Source: Eublepharis macularius (Eukaryota; Chordata; Lepidosauria; Squamata; Eublepharidae). From it: DNA of 64,000 bases. A program made the position numbers and the translations under genes. The stretch covers positions 171,903,681 to 171,967,680 of the forward strand of contig NC_072793.1 in the NCBI RefSeq assembly GCF_028583425.1. Direction: 5' to 3'. Of this stretch, positions 1 through 11,235 are shown in pieces; position 1 is the first letter of the stretch; every line of letters begins with the position of its first letter. The notes below the pieces were generated by a model. The model saw only the letters and a list, made by a program, of their open reading frames with translations, made no database searches and was not told where the DNA came from.

Positions 1-500
1 ATATATAAATCATCTTATATCCATTCTCTTTCAAATTGTTACATGTGGATATCTTCAAAGTACTTTTCCATAGAAATTCCCAGCTTTCCATTGGCACTTC
101 TTTGTTAAAATTTATTGCCCATTTCACCATCTGTATTTTAACAACCTCATCCTGTGTATACCATGTCAGCAAAATTTTATATATTTTAGAAATCATTTTC
201 ACTTCTTCACCAAACAAAATCTCTTCTAGTTCTGTATTTTTTATTCTAAAACCTACATTCTTTGGTCAGTTTCAAATATATCCTTAATCTGCCTATATTG
301 TAACCAACCATACTCAAATGGTAACTCATCCTTACCTTTTATCTTGAGGGTGTCTTTTTCTCCACTCAATAATTCCTTATAGGTTAACCAATCTTCCTCT
401 CTATAATACATATTTGGGTTCACCACTTCCGCTGGTACAATCCACATAGGTCTTTTTTCACCCAGAAACTTCTTATATTTTTGCCAAATCATGAAGATAT

Positions 501-665
501 TGTCGAAGGCTTTCACGGCTGGAGAACGATGATTGTTGTGGGTTTTCCGGGCTGTATTGCCGTGGTCTTGGCATTGTAGTTCCTGACGTTTCGCCAGCAG
601 CTGTGGCTGGCATCTTCAGAGGTGTAGCACAGCCCGGAATACAGCCCGGAAAACCCACAACAACC
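501..665 (-). mobile_element. Short Penelope-like element (PLE) fragment inside L1-H
   Basis: The 165 bp insertion is flanked by a perfect 10 bp duplication, ATGAAGATAT (491-500 and 666-675). It splits the L1 ORF2 reading frame. Its sequence matches the terminal repeat of the PLE at 44638-46418 in reverse orientation and ends with about 30 bp turned the other way. The identical insertion sits at 48661-48825, so it predates the unit 1/unit 3 duplication. Confidence 0.88.
581..625 (-). ncRNA. Hammerhead ribozyme-like motif of PLE type
   Basis: On the minus strand the box CTGAAGA (619-613) is followed by a helix II hairpin, GCCAGC-CACA-GCTG-CTGGC, then CGAAACGTC. These are the CUGANGA and GAAA core boxes with a GUC cleavage triplet. 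Helix III would be only an A-U and a C-G pair with no loop. PLEs are known to carry hammerheads with minimal helix III that are thought to act as dimers. Activity of this copy is unknown. Confidence 0.6.
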
Positions 666-2497
666 ATGAAGATATTCCTTCTCACAAAATGATGCTGAAA
701 CATACCATCCATTTTATATTTCTCATACCATAAATACGCATGCCAACCAAACAAGTTATTGAACCCTTCCAAAGCTAGTAATTTTAGATTAGATAATTTC
801 ACCCATTCTTTCAGCCAGACCAAGCAAATTGCTTCATAATACAATCTCAAATTTGGTAATTGCAAGCCTCCCCTTTCTTTTACGTCACACAGTACCTTCA
901 TCTTGATTCTCGGTTTTCTCCCAGCCCAGATAAAATCTAAGATTCTTCTTTGCCATTTATCAAAATGCTTCATTTCTTTAACGATTGGAATAGTTTGCAA
1001 CAGAGACATCAGTCTCGGTAATACATTCATTTTAACAACTGAGATACGTCCAAACAATGACAGATTCAGTTTGTTCCATTTCAACAGATCTCTCTCTATC
1101 TGCGACCACAGTTTTTCATAATTATTTTTAAATAGATCTATATTCTTAGCTGATACTTCTATCCCCAGGTATTTTGTTTTCTGAACCACTTCACACTTTG
1201 AATCATTCATTAATTGTTCTTGTTTCTTTTTTGCCATATTTTTGCAGAGCAGTTTCGACTTTGATCTATTAATAAAAAATCCTGCCAGATCTCCGAACTC
1301 TTTAATTTTATCTAAAAAATATTGGTAATTTGGGTTAGATCTTCTACTATAAACATTACATCATCTGCAAATGCTCTGAACTTATAAGAAAACCCTTTGA
1401 GTTTTATACCTTTGATATTGTCATCATCTCTTATTTGCCTCAAAAGTATTTCCAACACCATAACAAATAGTAACGGTGAAAGTGGACATCTTTGTCTTGT
1501 ACCTTTTCTTACCTCAAATTTTTCTGTCAAATCACCGTTTACCACTAATGACACATTTTGTTCAAAATATATAGCTTTCACTGCATTAATGAAATCTTGC
1601 CCCATATCCATCTTTTCCATCATCAACAACATAAAATCCCAATTCAAATTATCAAAGGCTTTCTCAGCATCCGCAAAAAACAGGCCTACTTCCTTTTCTG
1701 GATGCTTATCATAGTATTCAGTGGCATCCAACAACACTCTCAGATTATCCCTAATTTGTCTATTCGGTAAAAATCTGGCCCTACGAATTCTATCAAAAAT
1801 TTCTTAAGCCTTTCTGCTATAAGTCTTGCAAACATTTTGTAATCATTGTTTAATAAAGAAATCGGCCTATAACTTTTAACATTTAGTAAATCTTGTGACT
1901 CTTTTGGGATCAGTGAAATATTTGCTTCATTCCAAGTCTTCGGGAGATTTTTCTTCTTAATAATTTCATTCATCAACTTTTGTAGAGGCTGCACCAAGTC
2001 TTTTTTCATTATTTTATAAAATGTTGCTGTAATTCCGTCTGGACCCGGTGCTTTCCCTATTTTAGTTGATTCTATAGCATCTAAAATTTCTCCTTCTGTT
2101 ACTGGAACATTCAAAATCTCTTTCATTGTCATTGAAATCTTTGGTATTTTTGCTCTTTCCAAATATGCTTCTATTTTGTCTAAATATATCATTTTCTTTT
2201 GAAATAATTTTGCATAATATTTGTAAAAAGCTCTTTTTATCCCTTGATGGTCCATTATTTCTGTTCCTTCTTCTATTATCTTCCCTATAACTTTTTTTCC
2301 TTTTCTTTTTCAATTGCCAGGCTAAATATTTCCCTGGCTTGATGGCCCCCTCAAAGATTTCCTGTCTAATTGCAAATTAGCCACCCCATTAAAATCCCCA
2401 GTCATTATAATTTGGTCATAGGCATACTTATCCATTTTCTGAATTAGTTCCTTATAAAAATCATCTTTAGCTCCATTTGGCGCATATATACCTAAAA

Positions 2498-3706
2498 TGG
2501 AATGGAAGGTTTTTTGTTTGTGGCAAGCATTTGAAAATTATCCACCAGCTTCAGGATGATCGAGTGAGTTGATGTACCAAAGATGGAAGAAATTAGAACA
2601 TCTTGGCCCGTGTTATCACCAGAAAACCCCTATGCCATTTACAACATGGATTACACTGTAAAACATTTACAACATGGATTACACTGTAAAATAGGGCATG
2701 AAACATGTGTATAAGAATAATCAAAGGAGGCAGCTGTCCTTCCGGGGCAAGCATATCTCATCAGGAAATAAACCTAGCAGCCTCAAAATGGACTCACCAG
2801 AAAGATGAACAGCCAAAATTGAAGGGAATTGGACCACCATCCTGGCCCAGATTAGCTCCAGAACACCCCTCTGCTATTTGCAATGGAAGCAAAGGTTTAC
2901 TGAGTTGAAGGTAGGCAGGTGCAAAGGTAGTGCAGACAGCGAGAATGGAAAGTACCCCCTCTGGGGAAAAAACAGAGGGGAATTAACTACTCCTCTGCCA
3001 GACCCTGTCCGGGATAGTGGTTAGAATGCCAGAATGGGATCAGACCCAGGCAGATTCCTCAATCTGCCATGGAAGTTTGCTTGCTAGGCCAGCCACAGCC
3101 ACTCAGTCTCATATACCTCACGAAGTGTTGTTGTGGGGATAAAATGGAGGGTAGCAGGACATATGGGGAGAGGGCTGGTCCTAAGGGGGAACTGAAAGGC
3201 AGTTGTGAAAGGGGGGCAGGTCTCTGGACGGATGCTCCCCACAGCAGTGCTGGCATCTGGAACGCCTTGCAGCTTGGTGGGGCAGGTATGAGGAAGGGAG
3301 GCTTGGGGTGGAAGAGCACTGACAGTTCTTTGAGTGTGCCATGCAGAGTCTGTGAAGGGGCATGTCACACAAAATGAGGGCAGTCTGGTGCAGCTGTCAG
3401 CTGAGCCATCCCATCCTCCCCTCTGAGGGTTACAGTGGCAGAACATCAGCTGCCCATCTCTGGCCAGGCTCTGGCCTCTCCACGGGTGGCCATCAAAGCA
3501 GAGATCCTTAGGAGTAGAAGAAACGCCACATGTGATGCCATAGAGTCCAGTCTCTAAAGCTGCTCTCTCTTCCAGGGGAAGTGATCTGTATGAGTGGGAG
3601 ATCAGGGGGAATTCTGGCGAGTGTTCTCAGGGATGCCGATGTACTCCCTATGAATCCTGGTCCTCACAGAGTGGCAAGTGTTTTCTCTCTGCCAATAGGA
3701 GCATTT
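2498..3706 (-). other. 3' flank / probable 3' UTR of ZNF gene 1
   Basis: No coding region is visible. This lies directly downstream of the gene 1 stop codon and is shared with units 2 and 3, so it probably includes the 3' UTR. I did not find an AATAAA or ATTAAA on the minus strand between 2500 and 3706. Positions 3530-3615 look like part of a dispersed interspersed repeat (CCATAGAGTCCAG and a GATCTGTATGAG-type core). Unit 2 keeps about 260 bp more of it. Confidence 0.5.
2636..2691. repeat. Two direct copies of a 28 bp unit
   Basis: Two adjacent identical 28 bp copies, 2636-2663 and 2664-2691, each beginning CATTTACAACATGG. They are also present in unit 3 at 50796-50851. Unit 2 has a single diverged copy at this place. 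Confidence 0.9.
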
Positions 3707-5508
3707 CTATGCTTTCTTATCTTTGTGAATTCTTTGATGGGACTTAAGGTTTCCAATCTGCCTGAAGCTATGACCACATTCTGGGCATTCATACGGTTTC
3801 TCCCCTGTGTGAACTCTTTGATGGATGGTAAGATCTCCACTCTGCCTGAATCTTTTCCCACACTCCAGGCATCTAAAAGGTTTCTCCCCTGTGTGAAATC
3901 TCTGATGGAGAGTAAGAGCTCCACTGTGAGTGAATCTCTTCCCACATTCCAAACATTGATATGGTTTCTCCCCTGTGTGGATTCTTTGATGGATAGTAAG
4001 TTTTCCATTTTCTTTAAACCCTTTCCCACACTCCAGGCATTTATAAGGTTTCTCCCCTGTGTGAATTCTTTGATGGGACTTGAGTTGTCCCCGGTCACCG
4101 AAGCTTTTTCCACAATCCAGACATTGATATGGTTTCTCCCCTGTGTGAATTCTTTGATGGACAGTAAGAACTCCACTTCGACTGAAGCTTTTTCCACATT
4201 CCAGGCATCTATATGGTTTCTCCCCGCTGTGAATTCTTTGATGGATAGTAAGAGATCCACTCTGAACAAAGCTTTTTCCACACTCCAAGCATTTATACTT
4301 TTTCTCTCCTGTGTGTGTTCGTTGATGAGTATGAAAGTTTCCACTCTGACGGAAACATTTTCCACACACTAGGCATTTATATGGTTTCTCCCCTGTGTGA
4401 AATCTCTGATGGACAGTAAGATCTCCATTGTGTCTGAAGCTTTTCCCACACTCTAGGCATTTAATCTTTTTCTCCCCTGTGAGTGTTTGTTGATGTGCAT
4501 GAAGGTTTCCACTCTGACTGAAGCCTTTTCCACACACTAGGCATTTATATGGTTTCTCTCCTGTGTGAAATCTTTGATGGACAGTAAGAGCTCCACTCTC
4601 ACTGAAGCTTTTGCCACACGTAAGGCATTTATACTTTTTCTCTCCTGTGTGAGTTCGTTGGTGAGAATTAAGGTTTCCACTCTTTCTGAAGCTTTTCCCA
4701 CACATCAGGCATTTAAATTTTTTCTCTCCTGTGTGAATGCTTTGGTGGGATTTAAGGTTTGCACTCTGACGGAAACTTTTACCACACACAAGACATTTAT
4801 ATGGTTTCTCCCCTGAGTGAATTCTTTGATGGGAACTAAGGGATGTACCTCGACTGAAACTTTTTCCACATTCAAGGCATTTATATCTTTTCTCTCCTGT
4901 GTGTGTTCTTTGATGGGAATGAAAGTTTCCACTGTGACGGAAGCTTTTCCCACACACTAGGCATTTATATGGTTTCTCCCCTGTGTGAAACCTTTGATGG
5001 ACAGTAAGGTCTCGACTGCAACTGAAGCTTTTCCAACACACTAAACATTTATATGCTTTCTCTTCTGTGTGTTTTTTTTGGTGGGAATTAAGGTTTCCAC
5101 GCCGACTGAAGCTTTTTCCACATTCCAAGCACTTGTGTGGTTTCTCTCCTGTCTGAATTCTTTGATGAGAAATCAGGCTTCCCTTGTGACCAAACATTTC
5201 CCCACACTCTAGATGTTTATATATTTTGTTATCATTGTAGGTGTTCCATTGAATAATAATATCTGATTTTTCAGGAATCTCTTCTCCTCTTGCAGTGTGC
5301 TCATTCCCATTGTCTTCAAATATTTTTTGCTCTTGAGAATCCTTATCCCCTAAAAGATTAGAATTATTCCTCTGTTTGGGCGGGTTTATTCCCCCCTCTT
5401 TCCTCTGTTTAGCAGATTGTTCAATGTTTTCTTCCTGATGGGGATCTGTGTACTCATTCTCCATCACTGGAAGCTCTTTCGTCTCATTTGCCGTCTCCCA
5501 CACTCCTC
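3707..5508 (-). CDS. KRAB-ZNF gene 1, terminal exon: spacer plus 18 C2H2 zinc fingers
   Basis: The last coding exon starts after a good acceptor (minus strand ATTCTTTCAG, then GAGGAGTG) and runs to the stop at 3707. It encodes 599 residues: about 95 residues of acidic, polar spacer, then 18 fingers of exactly 28 residues with TGEKP-type linkers. Finger 1 is degenerate (first Cys replaced by His, HLEC). Finger 9 has lost its last zinc His (HQQTL). The other 16 have full C2H2 ligands. Entry phase 1 matches the exit phase of the KRAB-B exons, and KRAB-A plus KRAB-B plus this exon totals 2034 nt, a whole number of codons. The expected role is nuclear, sequence-specific DNA binding, with repression through the KRAB box. 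The target is unknown. Confidence 0.95.
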
Positions 5509-6633
5509 CTGAAAGAATGAGAAGAAGAGCACCCTTTAAGACAGGGACAGTCATTCATATTTTAATATATACAGCCGAGGGCTTGGCTTGCCTAATGGAA
5601 AAGAAGGTAATCTAATGTGAATAGGAAACTTCAAATATTCAGTTATTTCTGTCTGTCTGTTTAACATCACAGAGATGGGTTTTAGATGTAGGGAAAGAGG
5701 GATGTGTTTTTATCATATTGATTTTCTCAACCCTCAGAGGTCCTTGTGGGTGGCCATGTAGATGGGCATGGCTAGGCAGGGGTTCGGAGGGCTGTACAGC
5801 CGACTGGTACCTCTCAACCACTGGGGTCTTCGGAGATGGCTTAGTGCCACCTAGTGGATAGGCTGCCCCAAGTTGTCTGCTTCTGGTACCAAGAGTCTGG
5901 TTGCCAGCAGACCAACTGTAATTCTAATTCTAGCTACATGGAGGTAACAAAAAGTAAACCACAATTGGAAAAGGGAAGGAGGGGAAAAACGGGGGGAGAA
6001 TTCGATTCTTTGTTGTGGTCTAGTACCCAGGGAAAGAAAGCACTCGGGCTTGGTCACATAAGCAATGGAGAAATCTTTGGCATTTTCTTCCCTGGGACTA
6101 GTGGGAAGGAGGCACTCTGGCTTTAAGGAGGAAAAGGAGCCTGTCCAGGGCAGCCATGCTTTGAGAAAGCAGTCAGAAGCATCCATCCAGATTCACCAGC
6201 AAATGACCGCAAGAGAGATGTGTGTCCAGATGAAGACAGTAACTGGGATAGTTTTATTCTGAAGAACAAACCTCTAACAAAGATGTCAAAAGTTCTTCTT
6301 TAAACATCACAGAAGTAAAATGTGGGGAGACCAGTTGCATTGTTCCATACTTGATTTTTTCATATTCAGATGGACTCTTATGGTGTTTGTGTGTTTGTCT
6401 TTTTGGTCTCAATTGCATGCTATACTGTCTACGATAAAAAAATTCTTTCTTAAACTGGCATCCTTTGATCTCTATGCTTTCAAAAAGCTTCATTCTTGGG
6501 CTCCTGCTTTATGCAGAATATCTCTAACAAGGGAGAGTCCAAGAATGTCCTTGTTGACTGATGTAAAGTGTGTGAGTGTGATACTATTCAAGAGGGTCTG
6601 TTTCTGGTAAATGGTTCTTTAATGAAGAGAATA

Positions 6634-6677
6634 AATATAGCAAAAGAGACTCCCCAGGGATGCCCAATATCCCCAAA
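6634..6677 (+). pseudogene. Old L1 reverse transcriptase scrap (QGCPISP motif)
   Basis: The short stretch reads NIAKETPQGCPISP, the conserved LINE reverse transcriptase block just before the palm. A SINE has entered directly after it. The continuation of the same old element is seen in unit 2 at 38031-38160 and in unit 1 from 12098 (reading KSYAADIVIS, a decayed FADD box). Confidence 0.7.
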
Positions 6678-6857
6678 GCCAGTTGAGTGTAGTGGGTAAG
6701 AGTGGCAGGACTCTAATCTGGAGAACCGGGTTTGATTTCCCGCTCCTCCCCTTGAAGCCAGCTGGGTGACCTTGGGTCAGTCACAGCTTCTCAGAGCTAT
6801 CTCAGCCCCATCCACCTCACAGGGTGATTGCTGTGGAGATAATCCTATAACATAATT
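6678..6857 (+). mobile_element. tRNA-derived CORE-type SINE, truncated
   Basis: It begins GCCAGTTGAGTGTAGTGGGTAAGAG (A-box-like), has GGGTTTGATTTCCC (B-box-like), then a CORE-like part (GGGTGACCTTGGGTCAGTCAC) related to the MIR/CORE class. Compared with unit 2 (37781-38030) its 3' tail is missing, because the unit 1/3-specific block begins here. Confidence 0.75.
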
Positions 6858-7561
6858 GTCTTAGCGTCTATCCAATGACTCGCAAGGATCGCTGGAGCAT
6901 GCGCCTTTTGGGTGCCTGAAGGAAGGACTTCCACCTCCCCTCCCTTCTTCACTTTGATAGGCTGGGGAAACAAACGGCCCGCCTCTGAAGCGGCTTGGCC
7001 AAATCCGGATGGCCAGGCTGCAAGAGGGGCAGCAGCTCGCCTTCTCCTTCCCATCGGGATAGGTGCCAGGGGGAGGGATAAATCTGCCCCCCTCTAAGCG
7101 ATCGCTCGCCTTCTCCTCGCTGCTGGGATCGGCACAAGGTGTGTGTGTGTGTGGGGGGGCAAGTCCGCCTACCTGTCAAGCCCGCAGCCAGCAGGGATTG
7201 GGAAGGTTTCCTGTCTGTCATGTGTCCTCAGCCCCCATCAGTCAGAGATGCTTTAGGCTGATCATGCACTGGGCAGCGGGTTGGACTAGATGGTCTGTAT
7301 GGCCCCTTCCCACTCTATGATTGGGCAGGCTGCAAGCCCTTCCTCCTCACACTAATTTAGGTGCAGCTGGGGCCCTTCCCAGCTCCGGCCCACCTTTTGC
7401 ACTCTGCAGAATTTCCTTAAAAGTGAAGGGAAGGGCTGGGGGCATGAAGAAACCCAGGAGATCCAGAGAACCATCCAGCAGGCGGGAGAGGCTGGGATAA
7501 CCTGTGGGTGACTGGAAGGGGGGGTGGCTGCAGAGTCATTTAACAGCCTGACCAGGACTCC
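6858..7561. other. GC-rich stretch without a gene, specific to units 1 and 3
   Basis: GC-rich, with scattered CpGs, a short (GT)n run near 7139-7152 and no convincing coding frame. It could be the 5' region of an unrecognised element. The only repeat I can name in it is a CR1 3' end. Confidence 0.45.
7266..7322 (+). mobile_element. CR1 LINE 3' end fragment
   Basis: Contains GGTTGGACTAGATGG followed by CCCTTCCCACTCTATGATTG, the typical conserved 3' end of amniote CR1 elements. Only about 57 bp remain. The unit 3 copy is at 55420-55476. Confidence 0.7.
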
Positions 7562-7904
7562 CCGTGAGGGACCCGGATGATCCCAACTCTTATAGGCCTA
7601 TTAGTCTGGCAAATCAGGACTATAAAACATTTGCAAAAATACTAGCAAATAGACTTGAGAAAATACTTCCAAGTCTAGTAGGAGAGGATCAATATGGCTT
7701 TGTAAAGGAGAGATATATTGGTCACCCTATAAGGAACGTGATTAATACTTTATATCATGAAAAACTGAGCGAAGGGTTTCCCTTTTGAAATTGGATGTTT
7801 ATAAGGCATTTGATACGTTAAATCATGGGTATCTATTTCACGTATTAAATAAATACGTCTTCAAAATCCCCTACAAAAAGATTATACTTATTTTTCTTCC
7901 TTAC
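7562..7904 (+). pseudogene. L1 ORF2 fragment (L1-G), reverse transcriptase N-terminal part
   Basis: Reads DPNSYRPISLANQDYK and EDQYGFVKER, then after a stop LDVYKAFDTLNHGYL. These are consecutive conserved L1 reverse transcriptase blocks. It is truncated at both ends: a GC-rich stretch lies on the left and the start of L1-D on the right. Confidence 0.8.
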
Positions 7905-10900
7905 ACAACACCTACACAAGGATTGATTATATATTTTTGTCCCCTAATTTAGCAAAGCAAACCATCTTGTCTGGCATTGGAGATAAGATCTGGACAGACC
8001 ATGCATGGGCAGAATGCATCTTATATTTAAGTGATAATAAACAAACATGGCCAAATTGGAAATTTAACACTTCACTTTTATTTAACAAACAGATATCTTC
8101 CCAAATAGCTTTAGACACCAAACAGTATTTTGATCTTAATTTGGAATGTGGAGTCTCCCAAATTTTTGTGTGGGATGCCATGAAAGCTGTACTCCGAGGA
8201 AAAATTATTTCTTTGGCCTCCTGGAAAACTTAGAGATCGCTCAAATCCAAAAGCAACTTTTATTTACCAAACAGAAGTATTGGGTAAGGTCTCCTAGATC
8301 TGCAAAATTATTGGCCCAGAAAGTGAAAGAAAAAATTCTCTCTCGCAATATAAATTCCATTAGAGACCCAACTGGTAGATCCTACACCACTCCGGAAATG
8401 ATTACTAAAATCTTTGCTGACTTTTATCAGACTCTTTACACCTCCGACAACCCTAGCCCTGAAAATATCCTGCGTTACCTAACGGGAAAAAATATCTCAC
8501 TGAGGATTTCAGATGAGCATAAGCTAATTATGGAGCAACCAATTACATTATAAGAGGTAAAAACTGTCATTAAATCTTTAAAGAACAATAAAACCCCAGG
8601 GAAAGATGGCTTTCTGGCTGAATTCTATAAAAACTACCTAGATTTAATATCAGCCCCCCTAATGGAGGCCTGTAATTTGGTTTTGACATCAGGTACTATG
8701 CCCCCTTCCTGGAAAGAAGCTGAAATCACAGTTATACCAAAAAAGAATAAAGACCCTTCTGATACAAAATCATATCGCCCCATTTCTTTACTGAATCAAG
8801 ACCAAATTTTTTTTTACAGCTATACTTGCCAATAGACTAGCCAGTTTGATCACCAGATACATTCACTCTGACCAAACCGGTTTTATGCCAACTAGATCCT
8901 TATATGATAACATACGCAAAACTTTGGACTTAATTAACTTCTCTACACAAAACAAAATTCCTGCAGTGCTTTTATCGCTTGATATTGAAAGTGTTTGACA
9001 AGGTAGAAGTAGTGTACCTTCAGAACTTGCTCAATGAGATGGGATTTGGAACCTGCTTTCTTAACGCCATCAACGCCCTCTATCACTCCCCATTGGCCAC
9101 AGTTAGAGCTAACAATGCACATTCACCCAATATTTATATATCTAAAGGAACCCGGCAAGGTTGTCCCCTTTCCCCCCTTTTGTTCGCCATTGCCATGGAA
9201 CCCTTGGCTTTGGCTCTGAGGGCAAACCCCGAAATAAGGGGAATTACATTACAAAATCAAGAATATAAATTCAGCCTTTTTGCTGATGACCTAATACTGT
9301 ATATAACTAATCCTAAGGAATCTCTTCCAGCTATCGAAGCAACCCTAGAGGAATTTCGCTATGTTTCCGGCCTATCTGTTAACCACTCCAAATCAGAACT
9401 TTACCCTCTAAATTTACACCGGGAAGACATACTGCATATCAAAAATACTCATAAATTTAAATGGGTTGAAAAATATTGGAGTTATTTAGGGATAAAAATT
9501 CCATTTAAATTAAAGGATATATGGAAATTCAACTATAAAGAGTTATATTCTAACACCTCTTCTATGCTGACCAGTTGGAAAAAGGTCAACCTAACTTGGC
9601 TAGAGAAAATCAATCTTATGAAATCTATAATTCTCCCAAAGATTTTGTTTTATTTTAGAGCTTTGCCCATACCAATTAAGCATAAAACTTTGGAAGCCTG
9701 GCAAAAGTTACTGAATCAGTTCATTTGGGAAGGAAAAAGATCCAGGATTGGCCATTTTGTTATGTGCAGCCATACAACCCTAGGGGGACTGGGTGTACCT
9801 GGTGTCAAATCATACTATGATGCAACGCACCTTACATATTTATCCCTTATGCTTAACCAAAATTACAATGCAGACTGGAAAATAATAGAAAGCTATTATC
9901 TTTCCTAAAACTTTACGGGAAATTGTTTGGAATAAATCATCGGAACGTCCCTCCAACATCAAAAAATAACATCTTCTTTTATGCTGCTTCGGACACATGG
10001 GACAGGCACAGACTTAAACTAGCACCTCCCATATCCCCTCTCTCTTGCTTCATAGGCCAAACCTGGTTTACACCAGCAATTCATCATGAATCATTTTCCG
10101 GCTGGAAAAAGGGAGGGCTGATTAGACTGATTGACACTTCAAAACATGGAATTCTTTTCTCAAAACAAAAAATTGAAACCAAATTATGTGACAAATTATG
10201 TGTCCCTTTCTTTAAAAGGGACTTTAAATCGAAAAACAACAGATTTTGAAAACTTTCTCTTGAAAGAAAAACAAAGCAGCAAAGGCTGTCTTTCAAAAAT
10301 ATATAAAATGCTACTTTCAACTTCCAAAACAAAGCCCTTTCCATACCAATTAGTGTGGGGAAAAGACTGTGGCATACAATTTTCTGACACCCAATGGACT
10401 AAAATTTGGAACTCCTCAACTATTAGAACCAGATCATTAAGCTCCTGACCAGATGGTACATCACCCCACAAAAACTTAGCTATAGCACCAGATCTATCTC
10501 CCCTAAGTGTTGGAAGCTCTGTGGGGAAATAGGCTCATTTTATCATTGGTGGTGGTCATGCAAAGTAATCCAAAAATTCTGGTTTGACGTAATTGACTGC
10601 ATTAAACACATCACAGGCCACTTACTCCCACCTAAGCCGGAACTGATTTTATTAAACCTGCGGTCCGACTTTGACTTGCCAATAGACACTAGAGACCTAG
10701 TAGCAACGCTGTTATCCTCAGCAAAACTATCTATAGCATCGTCCTGGAAAAGCCCACAACCACCTTCTTTAACAACTTGGCACAATAAGATCTGGGACGC
10801 CTTCTTTATGGAAAAAATTTCCTATCAACTGAAGCTAATGGATTCTATTAACCTGCAGCAAGACTTTTGGGAGAATTGGTTAGCAGTAGTTATTTATATA

Positions 10901-11235
10901 TTATATTTATATTTATTCAATTTATATACCGCCCATCCCCAGGGGCTCTGGGCGGTAGTTGATTATATGACCGCTTGTGAAATATCACCTTGTACCCCTT
11001 ACCCAATTGAACCTTTTAGTTTTTAAATTTCTTCTTATTTTTCTTTTTATGATGGTGTATATCAATATACATTGATACCTGTACTGTTATGCGTAACACT
11101 CTTATATGCTATGGTTCTTCAGCATATGCCTATTGTGGACTGTTATACTTACCTTTGAGGTTACTTGTTAGTGTGTTTGCTTGTTTAGTTTCGTTGTGTT
11201 AGATTTATTTAAAAATATGAAAATTGTCAAAAATA
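7905..11235 (+). mobile_element. 5'-truncated L1 (L1-D), ORF2 inactivated
   Basis: It starts inside the endonuclease (TRIDYIFLSPNLAKQ) and runs through the reverse transcriptase: TPGKDGFLAEFYKNY near 8600, GTRQGCPLSPLLFA near 9160, LFADDLILYI near 9285. The C-terminal CWKLCGEIGSFYHC zinc-knuckle-like region follows near 10510. Frames break at several points (stop at 8551, frameshift near 8810, stop at 9906). A 24 bp stretch present in unit 3 near 60150 is missing here near 10436. The 3' end is A-rich near 11235. The family resembles L1-A more than L1-B. Confidence 0.85.
10887..10970 (-). mobile_element. SINE tail fragment (GGGCGG-TATATAAA type)
   Basis: On the minus strand this reads CCGCCCAGAGCCCCTGGGG, GATGGGCGGTATATAAATTG, then an AT-rich tail. 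It has the same 3' end as the repeat at 17850-17962. It lies within the last part of L1-D. The unit 3 copy is near 60625-60705. Confidence 0.55.

Larger units (their letters stand above)
1..2497 (-). mobile_element. L1 retrotransposon (L1-H), 3' part cut by window start
   Basis: L1 ORF2 remnants read on the minus strand in broken frames. There is an endonuclease piece near 2495-2340 (APNGAK and GDFNG motifs), then a deletion into the linker. The reverse transcriptase follows, with SYRPISLLNNDYK near 1850 and AEKAFDNLNWDFM near 1650. The usual RQGCPLSP motif reads RQRCPLSP near 1490, and FADD is near 1365. The C-terminal region (1237-253) is split by a 165 bp Penelope-like insertion. The right flank TGGAATGGAAGG (2498-2509) pairs with TGGAATTGAAGG at the far end of the copy in unit 3. 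Unit 2 has one uninterrupted copy of that site, so it lacks this L1. The element cannot be active. Confidence 0.9.

Noticed and set aside
3664..4365. Minus-strand frame with repeated [15 protein letters not shown] words
   Set aside because: Out-of-frame reading of the zinc-finger repeat. The same words occur in all three genes in the wrong frame.
3581..4372. Long plus-strand open frame over the zinc-finger exon (also 51741-52532 and 34891-35526)
   Set aside because: It is the antisense shadow of the 84 bp zinc-finger repeat. Its repeated FLPCVNSLM words mirror the HTGEKP linkers, and it has no independent support.
3707..5200. Regular direct repeats that could suggest a CRISPR or satellite array
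   Set aside because: The 84 bp period codes for C2H2 fingers with intact ligands and linkers. It is a coding repeat.
6678..6760. tRNA-like A and B boxes
   Set aside because: Part of a dispersed CORE-type SINE with no full cloverleaf. Not a tRNA gene.
6845..7320. GC-rich overlapping frames on both strands
   Set aside because: No domain, no conserved start, and overlapping frames on both strands typical of GC-rich non-coding DNA.
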